DNA from: Lysinibacillus parviboronicapiens
GTDB lineage: Bacteria; Bacillota; Bacilli; Bacillales_A; Planococcaceae
Reading direction: 5' to 3'
Assembly (NCBI RefSeq): GCF_003049575.1
Contig: NZ_PYWI01000029.1
Location: 1 to 46,203 of the forward strand
DNA: 46,203 nt
Under the pieces are notes generated by a model. It did not search any database, was not told the DNA's origin, and worked only from the letters and a program-made list of their open reading frames with translations. Below, one piece after another: positions 30,355 through 38,437 of this stretch (its first letter is position 1; the number at the start of each line of letters is the position of its first letter). The position numbers and the translations under genes were made by a program.

Positions 30355-30797
30355 AAGTAGTATTTTTAAAAGACGTTAAAGGTAAAGGGAAAAAAGGGGA
30401 AATTAAAAATGTAGCAGATGGCTATGCACAAAATTTCCTTATAAAAAACGGCTTTGCTGCAGAAGCTAATGCACAAGCTATGAGTCAATTAGAAGGTCAA
30501 AAAAAATTAGAAGAAAAAAATGCAGCAGCAGAGTTAGCTGAAGCACAAGCATTGAAAGAAAAAGTAGAGACTTTAACAGTGGAGCTAAAAGCAAAATCAG
30601 GTGAAGGTGGCCGACTATTTGGTTCGGTTTCTACAAAGCAAATTGCTGATGCACTACAAAAAGTACATGGCATTAAAATTGATAAACGTAAAATGACTTT
30701 AAATGATGGAATTCGTGCATTAGGTTTTACAAATGTACCTGTGAAACTACACCATGATGTAACAGCGACATTAAAAGTACATGTAACGGAAGAATAA
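30351..30797 (+). CDS. rplI: Ribosomal protein bL9
   Basis: 148 aa, same as Bacillus L9. Conserved [32 protein letters not shown]-domain, a long connecting helix rich in Ala/Glu/Lys, and a C-terminal rRNA-binding domain ([16 protein letters not shown]). The ATG overlaps the gdpP stop by 4 nt, so translation is coupled. Confidence 0.98.
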   Translation: MKVVFLKDVKGKGKKGEIKNVADGYAQNFLIKNGFAAEANAQAMSQLEGQKKLEEKNAAAELAEAQALKEKVETLTVELKAKSGEGGRLFGSVSTKQIADALQKVHGIKIDKRKMTLNDGIRALGFTNVPVKLHHDVTATLKVHVTEE

Positions 30798-30810
30798 GGG
30801 GCGACTATCC

Positions 30811-32172
30811 ATGAGCGAACCGATGATGGACCGCGTTCCACCGCATAACCGGGAAGCGGAGCAATCGGTTATCGGTGCAATTTTCTTAGAACCACAAGCT
30901 TTAATTACGGCATCAGAAATTCTTCTAGCAGATGATTTTTATCAAAATGCACATAAGAAAATTTTTGAAACAATGCTGCGCTTAAGTGATCAGGGAAAAG
31001 CGATAGATGTTGTAACAGTTACTGAGGAATTATCAGCAAAAAAAGAGATTGAAGACGTTGGCGGGCTATCTTATATACTAGAGCTCGCCAATGCTGTCCC
31101 TACGGCTGCTAACGTTGCCCACTACGCTAAAATCGTAGAAGAGAAAGCTTTATTGCGTCGTTTAATACGAGTAGCTACTAAAATAGTGGAAGATGGTTAT
31201 ACACGGGAGGACGAAGTAGAGGCACTACTTGGCGAAGCTGAGAAGAAGATGATGGAAGTTGCCAATCGTAAAAACGCAGGTGACTTTAAGCATGTCAAAG
31301 ACGTCTTAGTAGAGACCTTCGATAATATCGAGCAGTTACAATCACGTAAGGGCGATGTAACGGGTATTCCTACAGGTTTCCGTGATTTAGACCATATTAC
31401 GGCTGGCTTCCAGCGTAATGACTTAATTATTGTGGCGGCGCGTCCTTCTGTAGGGAAAACTGCCTTTGCACTTAATGTTGCGCAGAGTGTAGCAGTACAA
31501 GCACGTGAAAATGTTGCTATATTCTCGTTAGAGATGGGTGCAGAGCAATTGGTTATGCGTATGCTTTGTGCAGAAGGGAATATTGATGCCCAAGTTTTAC
31601 GTACGGGTGCTTTAACAACTGAGGATTGGGGTAAACTAACTATGGCAATGGGTAGTTTATCGAATTCAGGTATTTTTATTGACGATACACCAGGTGTACG
31701 TATCAATGAAATACGAGCAAAGTGTCGTCGTTTAGCACAAGAGCATGGCCTCGGTATGATTTTAATCGACTATTTACAGTTAATTCAAGGTAGTGGTAAA
31801 CCAGGTGAAAACCGTCAACAGGAAGTATCAGAAATTTCGCGTTCATTAAAAGGATTGGCGCGTGAATTAAAAGTACCTGTTATCGCATTATCACAGCTTT
31901 CACGTGGCGTTGAGCAACGACAAGATAAACGACCAATGATGAGTGACTTACGTGAATCGGGAAGTATTGAGCAGGATGCCGACATAGTTGCATTCTTATA
32001 CCGTGATGATTACTACGATAAAGAATCTGAAAGTAAAAATATGATTGAAATTATTATTGCTAAACAACGTAACGGCCCGACCGGTACTGTAACTCTTGCA
32101 TTTAAAAAGGAATTCAATAAATTTATTAACGTGGATTGGTCACAAATGCCACCACCACCACCACGTGATTAG
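30811..32172 (+). CDS. dnaB: Replicative DNA helicase (DnaB type; DnaC in B. subtilis)
   Basis: 453 aa. The hexameric 5'-3' helicase of the replication fork. N-terminal collar domain (1-~105, PPHNREAEQSVIGAIFL), a linker, then the RecA-like ATPase with Walker A ARPSVGKTAF (~209-218), Walker B ILIDYLQLI, and the arginine-finger region AKQRNGPTGTV. It is very close to B. subtilis DnaC throughout. The C-terminus ends in a proline run (PPPPPRD). It lies 13 bp after rplI. The loader proteins are not in this window. Confidence 0.97.
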   Translation: MSEPMMDRVPPHNREAEQSVIGAIFLEPQALITASEILLADDFYQNAHKKIFETMLRLSDQGKAIDVVTVTEELSAKKEIEDVGGLSYILELANAVPTAANVAHYAKIVEEKALLRRLIRVATKIVEDGYTREDEVEALLGEAEKKMMEVANRKNAGDFKHVKDVLVETFDNIEQLQSRKGDVTGIPTGFRDLDHITAGFQRNDLIIVAARPSVGKTAFALNVAQSVAVQARENVAIFSLEMGAEQLVMRMLCAEGNIDAQVLRTGALTTEDWGKLTMAMGSLSNSGIFIDDTPGVRINEIRAKCRRLAQEHGLGMILIDYLQLIQGSGKPGENRQQEVSEISRSLKGLARELKVPVIALSQLSRGVEQRQDKRPMMSDLRESGSIEQDADIVAFLYRDDYYDKESESKNMIEIIIAKQRNGPTGTVTLAFKKEFNKFINVDWSQMPPPPPRD

Positions 32173-32187
32173 TTATCCCGCATTAAC

Positions 32188-32314
32188 GATCAGTAAGAGG
32201 CCATCTCTAGGAAGGCCACAACTGACCGTAAAAGCCCGATTGGTTCAACTAACAAGCAGTGGGGAGAAAGAAAACCCACTGATTGAAGTTTCACTTTATC
32301 TGGAAATGAGATAA
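32188..32314. repeat. Multi-hairpin intergenic element between dnaB and purA
   Basis: Three hairpins in ~130 nt. First: GATCAGT and GGCC (32188-32202) with GGCC and ACTGACC (32214-32227). Second: CAGTGGG/CCCACTG (32257-32281). Third: TTATCT/AGATAA (32296-32314). There is no T tract. The layout suggests a mobile, REP-like or RNA element; no second copy is in this window. It fills the first half of the dnaB-purA gap. Confidence 0.45.
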
Positions 32315-32335
32315 TATTCATATCATTCCGTCATT

Positions 32336-32380
32336 AAACACGAACGTTAAATCATGGCAATTGATTTTATGTTCGTGTTT
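32336..32380. promoter_or_regulatory. Inverted PurBox pair upstream of purA (PurR operator)
   Basis: AAACACGAAC (32336-32345) and its perfect inverse complement GTTCGTGTTT (32371-32380), both with the central CGAA of the Bacillus PurBox, 15 bp upstream of the purA -35 box. B. subtilis purA is repressed by PurR at two such inverted boxes. The same repeat could also act as a terminator of the dnaB transcript, since TTGGCTATTTTTT follows. Confidence 0.7.
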
Positions 32381-32394
32381 TTGGCTATTTTTTG

Positions 32395-32424
32395 TTGACT
32401 AGGGGTTTCTATCATTGTTACAAT
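32395..32424 (+). promoter_or_regulatory. purA promoter
   Basis: TTGACT (32395-32400), an 18-bp spacer, TACAAT (32419-32424). Transcription start near 32431, ~46 nt before the ATG. Confidence 0.75.
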
Positions 32425-32476
32425 AATTAACGCTTGATAAATGAGATGCAGTAAGTATCTAACGGAGGTGCTGATT

Positions 32477-33766
32477 ATGACATCAGTTGTAGTTGTAGGA
32501 ACACAGTGGGGAGATGAAGGGAAAGGCAAAATTACCGATTTCCTTTCACAAAAGGCGGATGCAATCGCTCGTTTTGCAGGTGGTGATAATGCAGGACATA
32601 CCATTAAAATTGATGGTGAAACATATAAACTACATTTAATTCCATCGGGTATTTTCTATAAAGAAAAAACATCAGTAATGGGAAATGGTATGGTTGTTAA
32701 TCCAAAGTCGCTTGTAACAGAACTAAAAGGACTACAGGAGCGTGGCATTGAGACAGATAATCTTCGCATTTCTAATCGTGCGCATGTTATTTTGCCATAT
32801 CATATTAAACAAGATATCGCGGATGAAGAAAGCCGTGGCGATAATAAAATCGGTACAACTTGCAAAGGAATTGGTCCATGCTACCAAGATAAAGTTGCAC
32901 GTATCGGAATCCGTATGGCTGACCTGTTAGATAAAGAAATATTTGAAGAAAAACTACGTCATAATTTAGCCATTAAAAATAAATTATTCGAGAAGTTTTA
33001 TGAAGTTGAAGGTATTTCATTCGAAGAAATTTTCGAGGAGTATTACGGCTATGGGCAAGAAATTGCTAAGTATGTAACTGATACTTCAAAAATTTTAAAT
33101 GATGTATTAGATGAGGGCGGTAAAGTATTATTTGAAGGAGCTCAAGGTATTTTACTTGATGTCGATCAAGGTACTTACCCGTTTGTTACTTCTTCAAATC
33201 CTGTTGCAGGTGGAGTAGCTATTGGTGCTGGTATTGGCCCATCACTTGTTTCTAGTGTCATTGGTGTATGTAAAGCTTATACGTCACGTGTAGGAGATGG
33301 CCCATTCCCAACAGAATTATTTGATGATGTTGGTCAGCAAATTCGTGAAGTTGGTCGCGAATATGGTACAACAACGGGACGTCCTCGTCGTGTAGGTTGG
33401 TTTGACACGGTTGTCGTACGTCACTCACGTCGTGTAAGTGGTATTACACATCTTGCGCTTAATTCAATCGATGTTTTGTCTGGTTTAGAGACAGTAAAAA
33501 TCTGTACAGCCTATAAATATAAAGATGAAACGATTACAGAATATCCAGCCAATCTTCATATTATCGAACAATGTGAACCTATTTATGAAGAACTTCCAGG
33601 ATGGTCAGAAGATGTAACAGGTTGCCGAACACTAGAAGAGTTACCAGAGAATGCACGACGTTACGTAGAGCGTGTGAGCGAACTAACAGGCATTCAAATT
33701 GCTACCTTCTCTGTCGGTCCTGCTCGTGAACAAACGAACGTTTTAGTAGATATTTGGGAAGCATAA
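32477..33766 (+). CDS. purA: Adenylosuccinate synthetase
   Basis: 429 aa (B. subtilis 430). Condenses IMP with aspartate using GTP, the first step from IMP to AMP. Seen: P-loop-like WGDEGKGK (11-18), GDNAGHTI, the IMP-binding [36 protein letters not shown], and [13 protein letters not shown]. The ATG at 32477 has AACGGAGGTG upstream and gives the conserved [10 protein letters not shown] start; the 12-codon upstream extension is rejected. Likely PurR-controlled. Confidence 0.98.
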   Translation: MTSVVVVGTQWGDEGKGKITDFLSQKADAIARFAGGDNAGHTIKIDGETYKLHLIPSGIFYKEKTSVMGNGMVVNPKSLVTELKGLQERGIETDNLRISNRAHVILPYHIKQDIADEESRGDNKIGTTCKGIGPCYQDKVARIGIRMADLLDKEIFEEKLRHNLAIKNKLFEKFYEVEGISFEEIFEEYYGYGQEIAKYVTDTSKILNDVLDEGGKVLFEGAQGILLDVDQGTYPFVTSSNPVAGGVAIGAGIGPSLVSSVIGVCKAYTSRVGDGPFPTELFDDVGQQIREVGREYGTTTGRPRRVGWFDTVVVRHSRRVSGITHLALNSIDVLSGLETVKICTAYKYKDETITEYPANLHIIEQCEPIYEELPGWSEDVTGCRTLEELPENARRYVERVSELTGIQIATFSVGPAREQTNVLVDIWEA

Positions 33767-33773
33767 TTTTAAA

Positions 33774-33809
33774 AGAAAGCAATGGTACAGACACCATTGC
33801 TTTCTTTTT
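33774..33809 (+). terminator. Terminator after purA
   Basis: Perfect 12-bp stem AGAAAGCAATGG / CCATTGCTTTCT, 8-nt loop, then TTTTTC. Confidence 0.9.
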
Positions 33810-33926
33810 CATATTGTGGCCTTTCGTGAATTTTGGTAAGCACATGCATCATCTGGAATAACATTGGTTTATGCTAAAAATAAAATATAAACGTAACTTA
33901 TAAGCTGCTAATGATATGTAGAGAAG

Positions 33927-33962
33927 ACAAAAGACGAGCTATAATAATGGCCCGTCTTTTTG
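33927..33962 (-). terminator. Terminator after the YitT-family pair
   Basis: On the minus strand, AAAGACGGGCC, a 9-nt loop, GCTCGTCTTTT (one mismatch), ~20 nt past the stop codon. Confidence 0.65.
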
Positions 33963-33981
33963 TGATTTATATCCTTTTTAA

Positions 33982-34842
33982 TTAGTGAATGTCTCGTTTT
34001 TTGAAATTTCCTCCCTTAACTTCTACTACTTCATATACTGTAACAAAAGCAGTTGGGTCAATTTCATGAATAATTTGTTTTATTTTACTATCTTCCAAAC
34101 GATTAATGACACAAGAGATTTCCTTAAATTGTTGATTGGAATAAGCTCCTTGAACAATTTTAAATGTTGCCGTTCGTCCTAATCGGTCGCGAATTGTCTC
34201 TACCATTAGTTCGGGCTCGCTTGTGATAATATTAAAGGTTTTAGAACCACTTAAACCTTCTTCAACGATATGAATTACTTTGGAAGCTATAAAGTACGCA
34301 ATTGCCGATAGTATTGCACCCTGTAAACCGAATACTGTTGATACAATAATGAATACAAAGAGGTTTAAAAAAAGAATTAAATCACTCGTACCAAATGGTA
34401 ATTTTCGAGAAAGTAATACGGCAAGCATATCAATACCATCTAATGCCCCACCATTACGCAACGCTAGCCCCATACCAAAACCGATGATAATACCACCGAC
34501 AACAGTCACTAACAGCGTATCACCTTCTATAATTGTAGGTACATGATGCATAAGGCTTGTACCGATTGCAAGAGAGAGAATACCAATTACTGAAAAGATA
34601 GCAAAAGTTTTACCAATTTGTTTATATCCTAAAAATATGAATGGAATATTTAGCACTGCAATTAGAAGTCCTAATGGTAATCCGAATAATTTTGAGCCAA
34701 CGATACTAAGACCGGTAACACCACCATCTGATACATTATTTGGGATTAATACTGCTTCTAGTCCATACGCAGCTATCAACCCGCCAATAATAATCATGAA
34801 AACTCTTGTTGCGAACTTTACCCCTTTACGCTTATTTGCCAT
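33982..34842 (-). CDS. YitT-family membrane protein with DUF2179 domain
   Basis: 286 aa, full family length. Five to six hydrophobic segments (from FATRVFMIIIGGLIAAYG through LQGAILSAIAYFIASKVIHIV), with the conserved LIPNNVSDGGVTGLSI and GALDGIDMLAVLLSRKL loops, then a cytoplasmic DUF2179 domain (~210-286, FNIITSEPELMVETIRDRLGR). The function is not established. The ATG overlaps the 3' end of an upstream paralogue by 11 bases, and AGGTG precedes it. Confidence 0.9.
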   Translation of the reverse strand: MANKRKGVKFATRVFMIIIGGLIAAYGLEAVLIPNNVSDGGVTGLSIVGSKLFGLPLGLLIAVLNIPFIFLGYKQIGKTFAIFSVIGILSLAIGTSLMHHVPTIIEGDTLLVTVVGGIIIGFGMGLALRNGGALDGIDMLAVLLSRKLPFGTSDLILFLNLFVFIIVSTVFGLQGAILSAIAYFIASKVIHIVEEGLSGSKTFNIITSEPELMVETIRDRLGRTATFKIVQGAYSNQQFKEISCVINRLEDSKIKQIIHEIDPTAFVTVYEVVEVKGGNFKKRDIH

Positions 34843-35509
34843 AATTTACACCTGATTTCTTCGTTAATACCAAATATTGGTTATCTACATATAAAGAACG
34901 TAAAAATATCCTTCCTTCAATAATCTTAGATTTGAATCTCTGGGTAACACTAAACATGGTGTGCTTCACAAAACCAACTACCATACATAAGTTAAAAATG
35001 GTTATAACTTTGCCGACCGAGAGTGCTAATTTTTCGTTATATAAATTCACCAAAATCGCTGTATTGTCTATAGTACCATCAGAGCGAACAATACTAACAC
35101 CAATTCCTAAAATCATGCCTCCGAATACTGTTGCGAGTAGTATATCTTTTGTATATGGGTCTAAATTATGTAGGAGAATTGTTGCCACGGAGAGTATAGT
35201 AATTCCAATTCCGATAGAAAGCGCATGTGTTTTACCAAGCTGTTTATAGCCTAAAAAGATAACAGGTAAGTTTAAAACGAAGATGAAAATACCAAGTGGT
35301 AAACTTAATAAATGTGAAGTGATATTAGAAACAGTAATGATTCCACTATCCATGATGTGGTTGGGCACTAAAAATAACGCTAGTCCTACAACCATTACAA
35401 CAGCACTAAGGATAACCATAATAGTTCTGATTATAAGTCTGCGGGCTTTATTCTTTTTCTGTGGCTTCTCTGCTTGAGATGCTAGTGCAGAGGTCTGTGA
35501 ATCACTCAA
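34832..35509 (-). CDS. Truncated YitT-family paralogue lacking DUF2179
   Basis: 225 aa. It shares the membrane core with its neighbour (FLVPNHIMDSGIITVSNI, IFVLNLPVIFLGYKQLGKTHALS, GMILGIGVSIVRSDGTIDNTAILVNL), but after ~residue 175 the similarity is lost and the DUF2179 domain is missing. In its place is a ~45-residue tail (VTQRFKSKIIEGRIFLRSLYVDNQ). The start is TTG at 35509, with TTGGAG seven bases upstream; an earlier in-frame TTG overlaps that site. First gene of the pair. Either a shortened subunit or an early stage of decay. Confidence 0.75.
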   Translation of the reverse strand: MSDSQTSALASQAEKPQKKNKARRLIIRTIMVILSAVVMVVGLALFLVPNHIMDSGIITVSNITSHLLSLPLGIFIFVLNLPVIFLGYKQLGKTHALSIGIGITILSVATILLHNLDPYTKDILLATVFGGMILGIGVSIVRSDGTIDNTAILVNLYNEKLALSVGKVITIFNLCMVVGFVKHTMFSVTQRFKSKIIEGRIFLRSLYVDNQYLVLTKKSGVNYGK

Positions 35510-35710
35510 ATCAATCGCTCCAATCAACTAGTGTAGTAACCTTATTCTATTTTATCGAAATATGAATCAAGTAAAAAGTAATAAGTCTAAATACTGTCTA
35601 GGATTTAAGTAAAAAGTATAAAATTGTTTAAAAACCTTATTAATTGAATATAAATACAAGAGAATAGCAATAAACAAAAGCAGGAGTTATGTAACAATTA
35701 GTAGATAAAT

Positions 35711-35727
35711 AATACATTTTCATTACA
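35711..35727 (-). promoter_or_regulatory. WalR-box candidate upstream of the M23 peptidase gene
   Basis: On the minus strand, TGTAAT-GAAAA-TGTATT matches the WalR consensus TGTWAH-N5-TGTWAH at 11 of 12 defined positions. It is ~115 bp before the peptidase start. WalR controls cell-wall hydrolase genes in B. subtilis, and walR is the next gene downstream. The rest of the 35510-35840 gap shows only AT-rich sequence. Confidence 0.4.
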
Positions 35728-35840
35728 AAAGGGAGAAAATATTCACTCAATATTTTCTTTATGGTACATTATAGTGGTGCAAAAAAACCCTTGTGGGTAA
35801 ATAAACCTATAGTAGGGTAAAGTTGGAAGGGGCTTTATTG

Positions 35841-37307
35841 ATGAGTTCGTCTTGGAATAACAAAGAAGAAAACAATAGATTCACCTACAATTTTTCTTCT
35901 TTTAAAAAGGTATCAATTATTGCAGTGTTGATGGCAAGCTTAACGATTAATATGGGGTATGCCAAAGAAATTAATCATAAAGAAGCGTTACATAAAATCT
36001 ACCACGTTTATGTCGACAATAAATATATGGGTGCTGTATCTGATGACAAAGCTGTTAAGGAAATCATTGCATCAAAAGAAAAAGAAGCAAGTAATCAGTA
36101 CAAAGAATACGCCATAGATGCTGACTCAGCTGTGAAGATAATACCAGAGCAAGTGTTCAGTAATGAGACAAAGGATATAGAAACATTGGAGAAGGTTGAG
36201 CAAGCTCTAGTAGCACAAACGCCAGCTTTTTCATTATTAGTAGATAATAAGCCGATTGCTAATTTAAAAGATGCTAAAGCTTATGAAGAAACTGTTCGTA
36301 TGTTGAAACTACAATATGTTTCACCGCAAGAGTTAGCTAGTTTTCATGCGGACCAACAAGCTATGAATGGTTTACCAGCTTTACAATCTGGTGAAACGCG
36401 AATCTTAGATATTTCCTTTAAACAAGGAGTTTCAGGTGTCACAAAAAAAATAGCGCCTAACGCTATACTAACGCCTGAGGACGCAGTGAAATTATTAATG
36501 ACAGGCTCCGTCGAACAAGAAAAATATAACATCCAATCTGGTGATGTATTAGGATCAGTTGCAAAAAAACATGACTTAACAACTGCTGAGTTATTAGCTT
36601 TAAATCCTGGTATTACCGTGGATACAGTATTGCAAATAGGACAAGCGATTAACGTCACTGTCGCTAAGCCGTTTGTAACAATTGCTGTAAAGCAAGAAAA
36701 GAAAGTTACAGATACAATTCCGTTTAAGAAGGTTATAAAAGAAGACCCAACGATGTATAAAGGGGAATCAGTTATAAAGCAGCAAGGTGTTGACGGTAAA
36801 AAGGAGACATCCTATTTATTAACATCTGAAAATGGTACACGCACATCAAAAGTAGCATTAGAAGAAACAATCATACAGCAGCCTGTTGAGGAAATCGAAA
36901 TTGTAGGGACAAAGGTTATTTCTTCTCGCGGGACAGGTGATTTTACTTGGCCAACAGTAGGTGGCTATATTTCGAGTCAAATGGGCCAACGTTGGGGTGC
37001 CCAACATCGAGGTATCGACATTGCTCGCCCTAGCAACTACAATATCCTTGCAGCAGATAATGGTGTTGTTGTAGCAGCGGGGGTTTCAGGTAGCTATGGA
37101 AATCGTATTGTTGTTAATCATAATAATGGCTATACGACTTTATACGGACATTTATCTTCTATTGATGTAAAGGTTGGACAAGTTGTTGAAAAGGGTTCAG
37201 TTATTGGAATTATGGGTTCTACTGGAAATTCAACAGGTACACATCTACATTTTGAAGTTGAGAAAAATGGTGCGCTTGTGAATCCTTTATCTTATGTTAG
37301 TCGGTAA
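35841..37307 (+). CDS. Secreted LysM / M23 endopeptidase (cell-wall hydrolase)
   Basis: 488 aa. A membrane-anchor or signal segment at ~25-42 (VSIIAVLMASLTINMGYA), a ~180-residue region of unknown fold, a LysM peptidoglycan-binding motif (~230-275, YNIQSGDVLGSVAKKHDLTTAELLALNPG), a G5-like segment (~285-355), and a C-terminal M23 peptidase. Zinc ligands H389, D393 (HRGID) and H470 (HLH), with catalytic H437 and H468, are all present, so it is likely active against peptidoglycan cross-bridges. The ATG at 35841 follows GGAAGGGGC. It sits directly upstream of walR. Confidence 0.93.
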   Translation: MSSSWNNKEENNRFTYNFSSFKKVSIIAVLMASLTINMGYAKEINHKEALHKIYHVYVDNKYMGAVSDDKAVKEIIASKEKEASNQYKEYAIDADSAVKIIPEQVFSNETKDIETLEKVEQALVAQTPAFSLLVDNKPIANLKDAKAYEETVRMLKLQYVSPQELASFHADQQAMNGLPALQSGETRILDISFKQGVSGVTKKIAPNAILTPEDAVKLLMTGSVEQEKYNIQSGDVLGSVAKKHDLTTAELLALNPGITVDTVLQIGQAINVTVAKPFVTIAVKQEKKVTDTIPFKKVIKEDPTMYKGESVIKQQGVDGKKETSYLLTSENGTRTSKVALEETIIQQPVEEIEIVGTKVISSRGTGDFTWPTVGGYISSQMGQRWGAQHRGIDIARPSNYNILAADNGVVVAAGVSGSYGNRIVVNHNNGYTTLYGHLSSIDVKVGQVVEKGSVIGIMGSTGNSTGTHLHFEVEKNGALVNPLSYVSR

Positions 37308-37320
37308 TTAACTTGTATAA

Positions 37321-37350
37321 AAGGCAGTCCAAACGCTGGGCTGTCTTTTT
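37321..37350 (+). terminator. Terminator after the M23 peptidase gene
   Basis: AAGGCAGTCC, 7-nt loop, GGGCTGTCTT (with G-T pairs), then TTT. ~14 nt past the stop codon. Confidence 0.8.
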
Positions 37351-37583
37351 GCATATAACTATAAAAAAGTTGTTATTTCCCAAGAAATATAAGTGATTTT
37401 ATTCGGCGAAACTTTTAATTTTATGTAAAAAGTTACACTTAGTATGTAATAGTCTCAAGTAATTGAGGGATTAGAGTAATTGTCGAAAAAGATAAACTGA
37501 TCATGAATAATGCATGGAAGCTAAAAGCATGTTAGAGTTAAGAGTAGTGACTTTTAACTTCATTGAATAAAGTTGACTAGCTT

Positions 37584-37618
37584 TTTCCGTAAATATCCAC
37601 TGTCTTTCTGTACGGAAA
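37584..37618. repeat. Inverted repeat upstream of walR
   Basis: TTTCCGTA (37584-37591) and TACGGAAA (37611-37618), perfect 8-bp arms 19 bp apart, ~100 bp before walR. It could be an operator or an RNA hairpin. The remaining 37351-37718 gap is AT-rich with no gene; a confident walR promoter was not found. Confidence 0.4.
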
Positions 37619-37718
37619 CAAAGCGACAAGACAGGTGTTAAATACCCTAAAATAAAATTAATAATTTACACACATTGTTTTACAATAGAATAGAGGAATA
37701 GCGAAAGGGAGAGAATGG

Positions 37719-38432
37719 ATGAACAAAACGATATTAGTTGTTGACGATGAAAAACCAATCGCAGATATTTTACAGTTTAATTTAATTAAAGAAGGCTACA
37801 AAGTTATTTGTGCATATGATGGAGATGAAGCGCTAGAGAAGGTTGAGGAAGAACAGCCAGATCTTATGCTATTAGATATAATGTTACCAAAGCGCGATGG
37901 TATGGAAGTTTGTAGGGAAGTGCGAAAAAAATATGATTTTCCTATTATTATGCTGACGGCAAAAGGCTCTGAGATTGATAAAGTATTGGGCTTAGAGATG
38001 GGCGCAGACGATTATGTAACGAAGCCATTTAGTACACGGGAACTGATTGCTCGTGTGAAAGCCAATATGCGTCGTTTACAAGTAGTGGCTCCAGCTGCAG
38101 AAGAAGCACAGGAAGAATCAAATGAAATTGTTGTAGGCTCTCTTGTTATTCAGCCGGACGCTTATTTAGTGATGAAGCGAGAAGAATCAATTGAACTTAC
38201 GCATCGTGAGTTCGAACTATTACATTACTTAGGTAAACATATAGGACAAGTGATGACACGTGAGCATCTTTTACAGACCGTATGGGGTTATGACTATTTC
38301 GGTGATGTACGTACTGTGGACGTAACGATTCGTCGTTTACGTGAAAAAATAGAGGACAATCCAAGTCACCCAGCGTGGATTGTGACACGGCGTGGTGTAG
38401 GTTACTATTTACGAAATCCTGAACAGGAGTAA
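37719..38432 (+). CDS. walR: Response regulator WalR (YycF)
   Basis: 237 aa. OmpR/PhoB-type regulator, essential in most Firmicutes, which controls peptidoglycan hydrolases. Receiver domain with phospho-acceptor D53 ([12 protein letters not shown]), D9-D10, T81 region (MLTAKG) and K103 region (VTKPFS); C-terminal winged helix with [25 protein letters not shown]. Near identity to B. subtilis WalR in these blocks. AAAGGGAGAG precedes the ATG. First gene of the walRKHIJ-htrA operon. Confidence 0.98.
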   Translation: MNKTILVVDDEKPIADILQFNLIKEGYKVICAYDGDEALEKVEEEQPDLMLLDIMLPKRDGMEVCREVRKKYDFPIIMLTAKGSEIDKVLGLEMGADDYVTKPFSTRELIARVKANMRRLQVVAPAAEEAQEESNEIVVGSLVIQPDAYLVMKREESIELTHREFELLHYLGKHIGQVMTREHLLQTVWGYDYFGDVRTVDVTIRRLREKIEDNPSHPAWIVTRRGVGYYLRNPEQE

Positions 38433-38437
38433 ACGGA

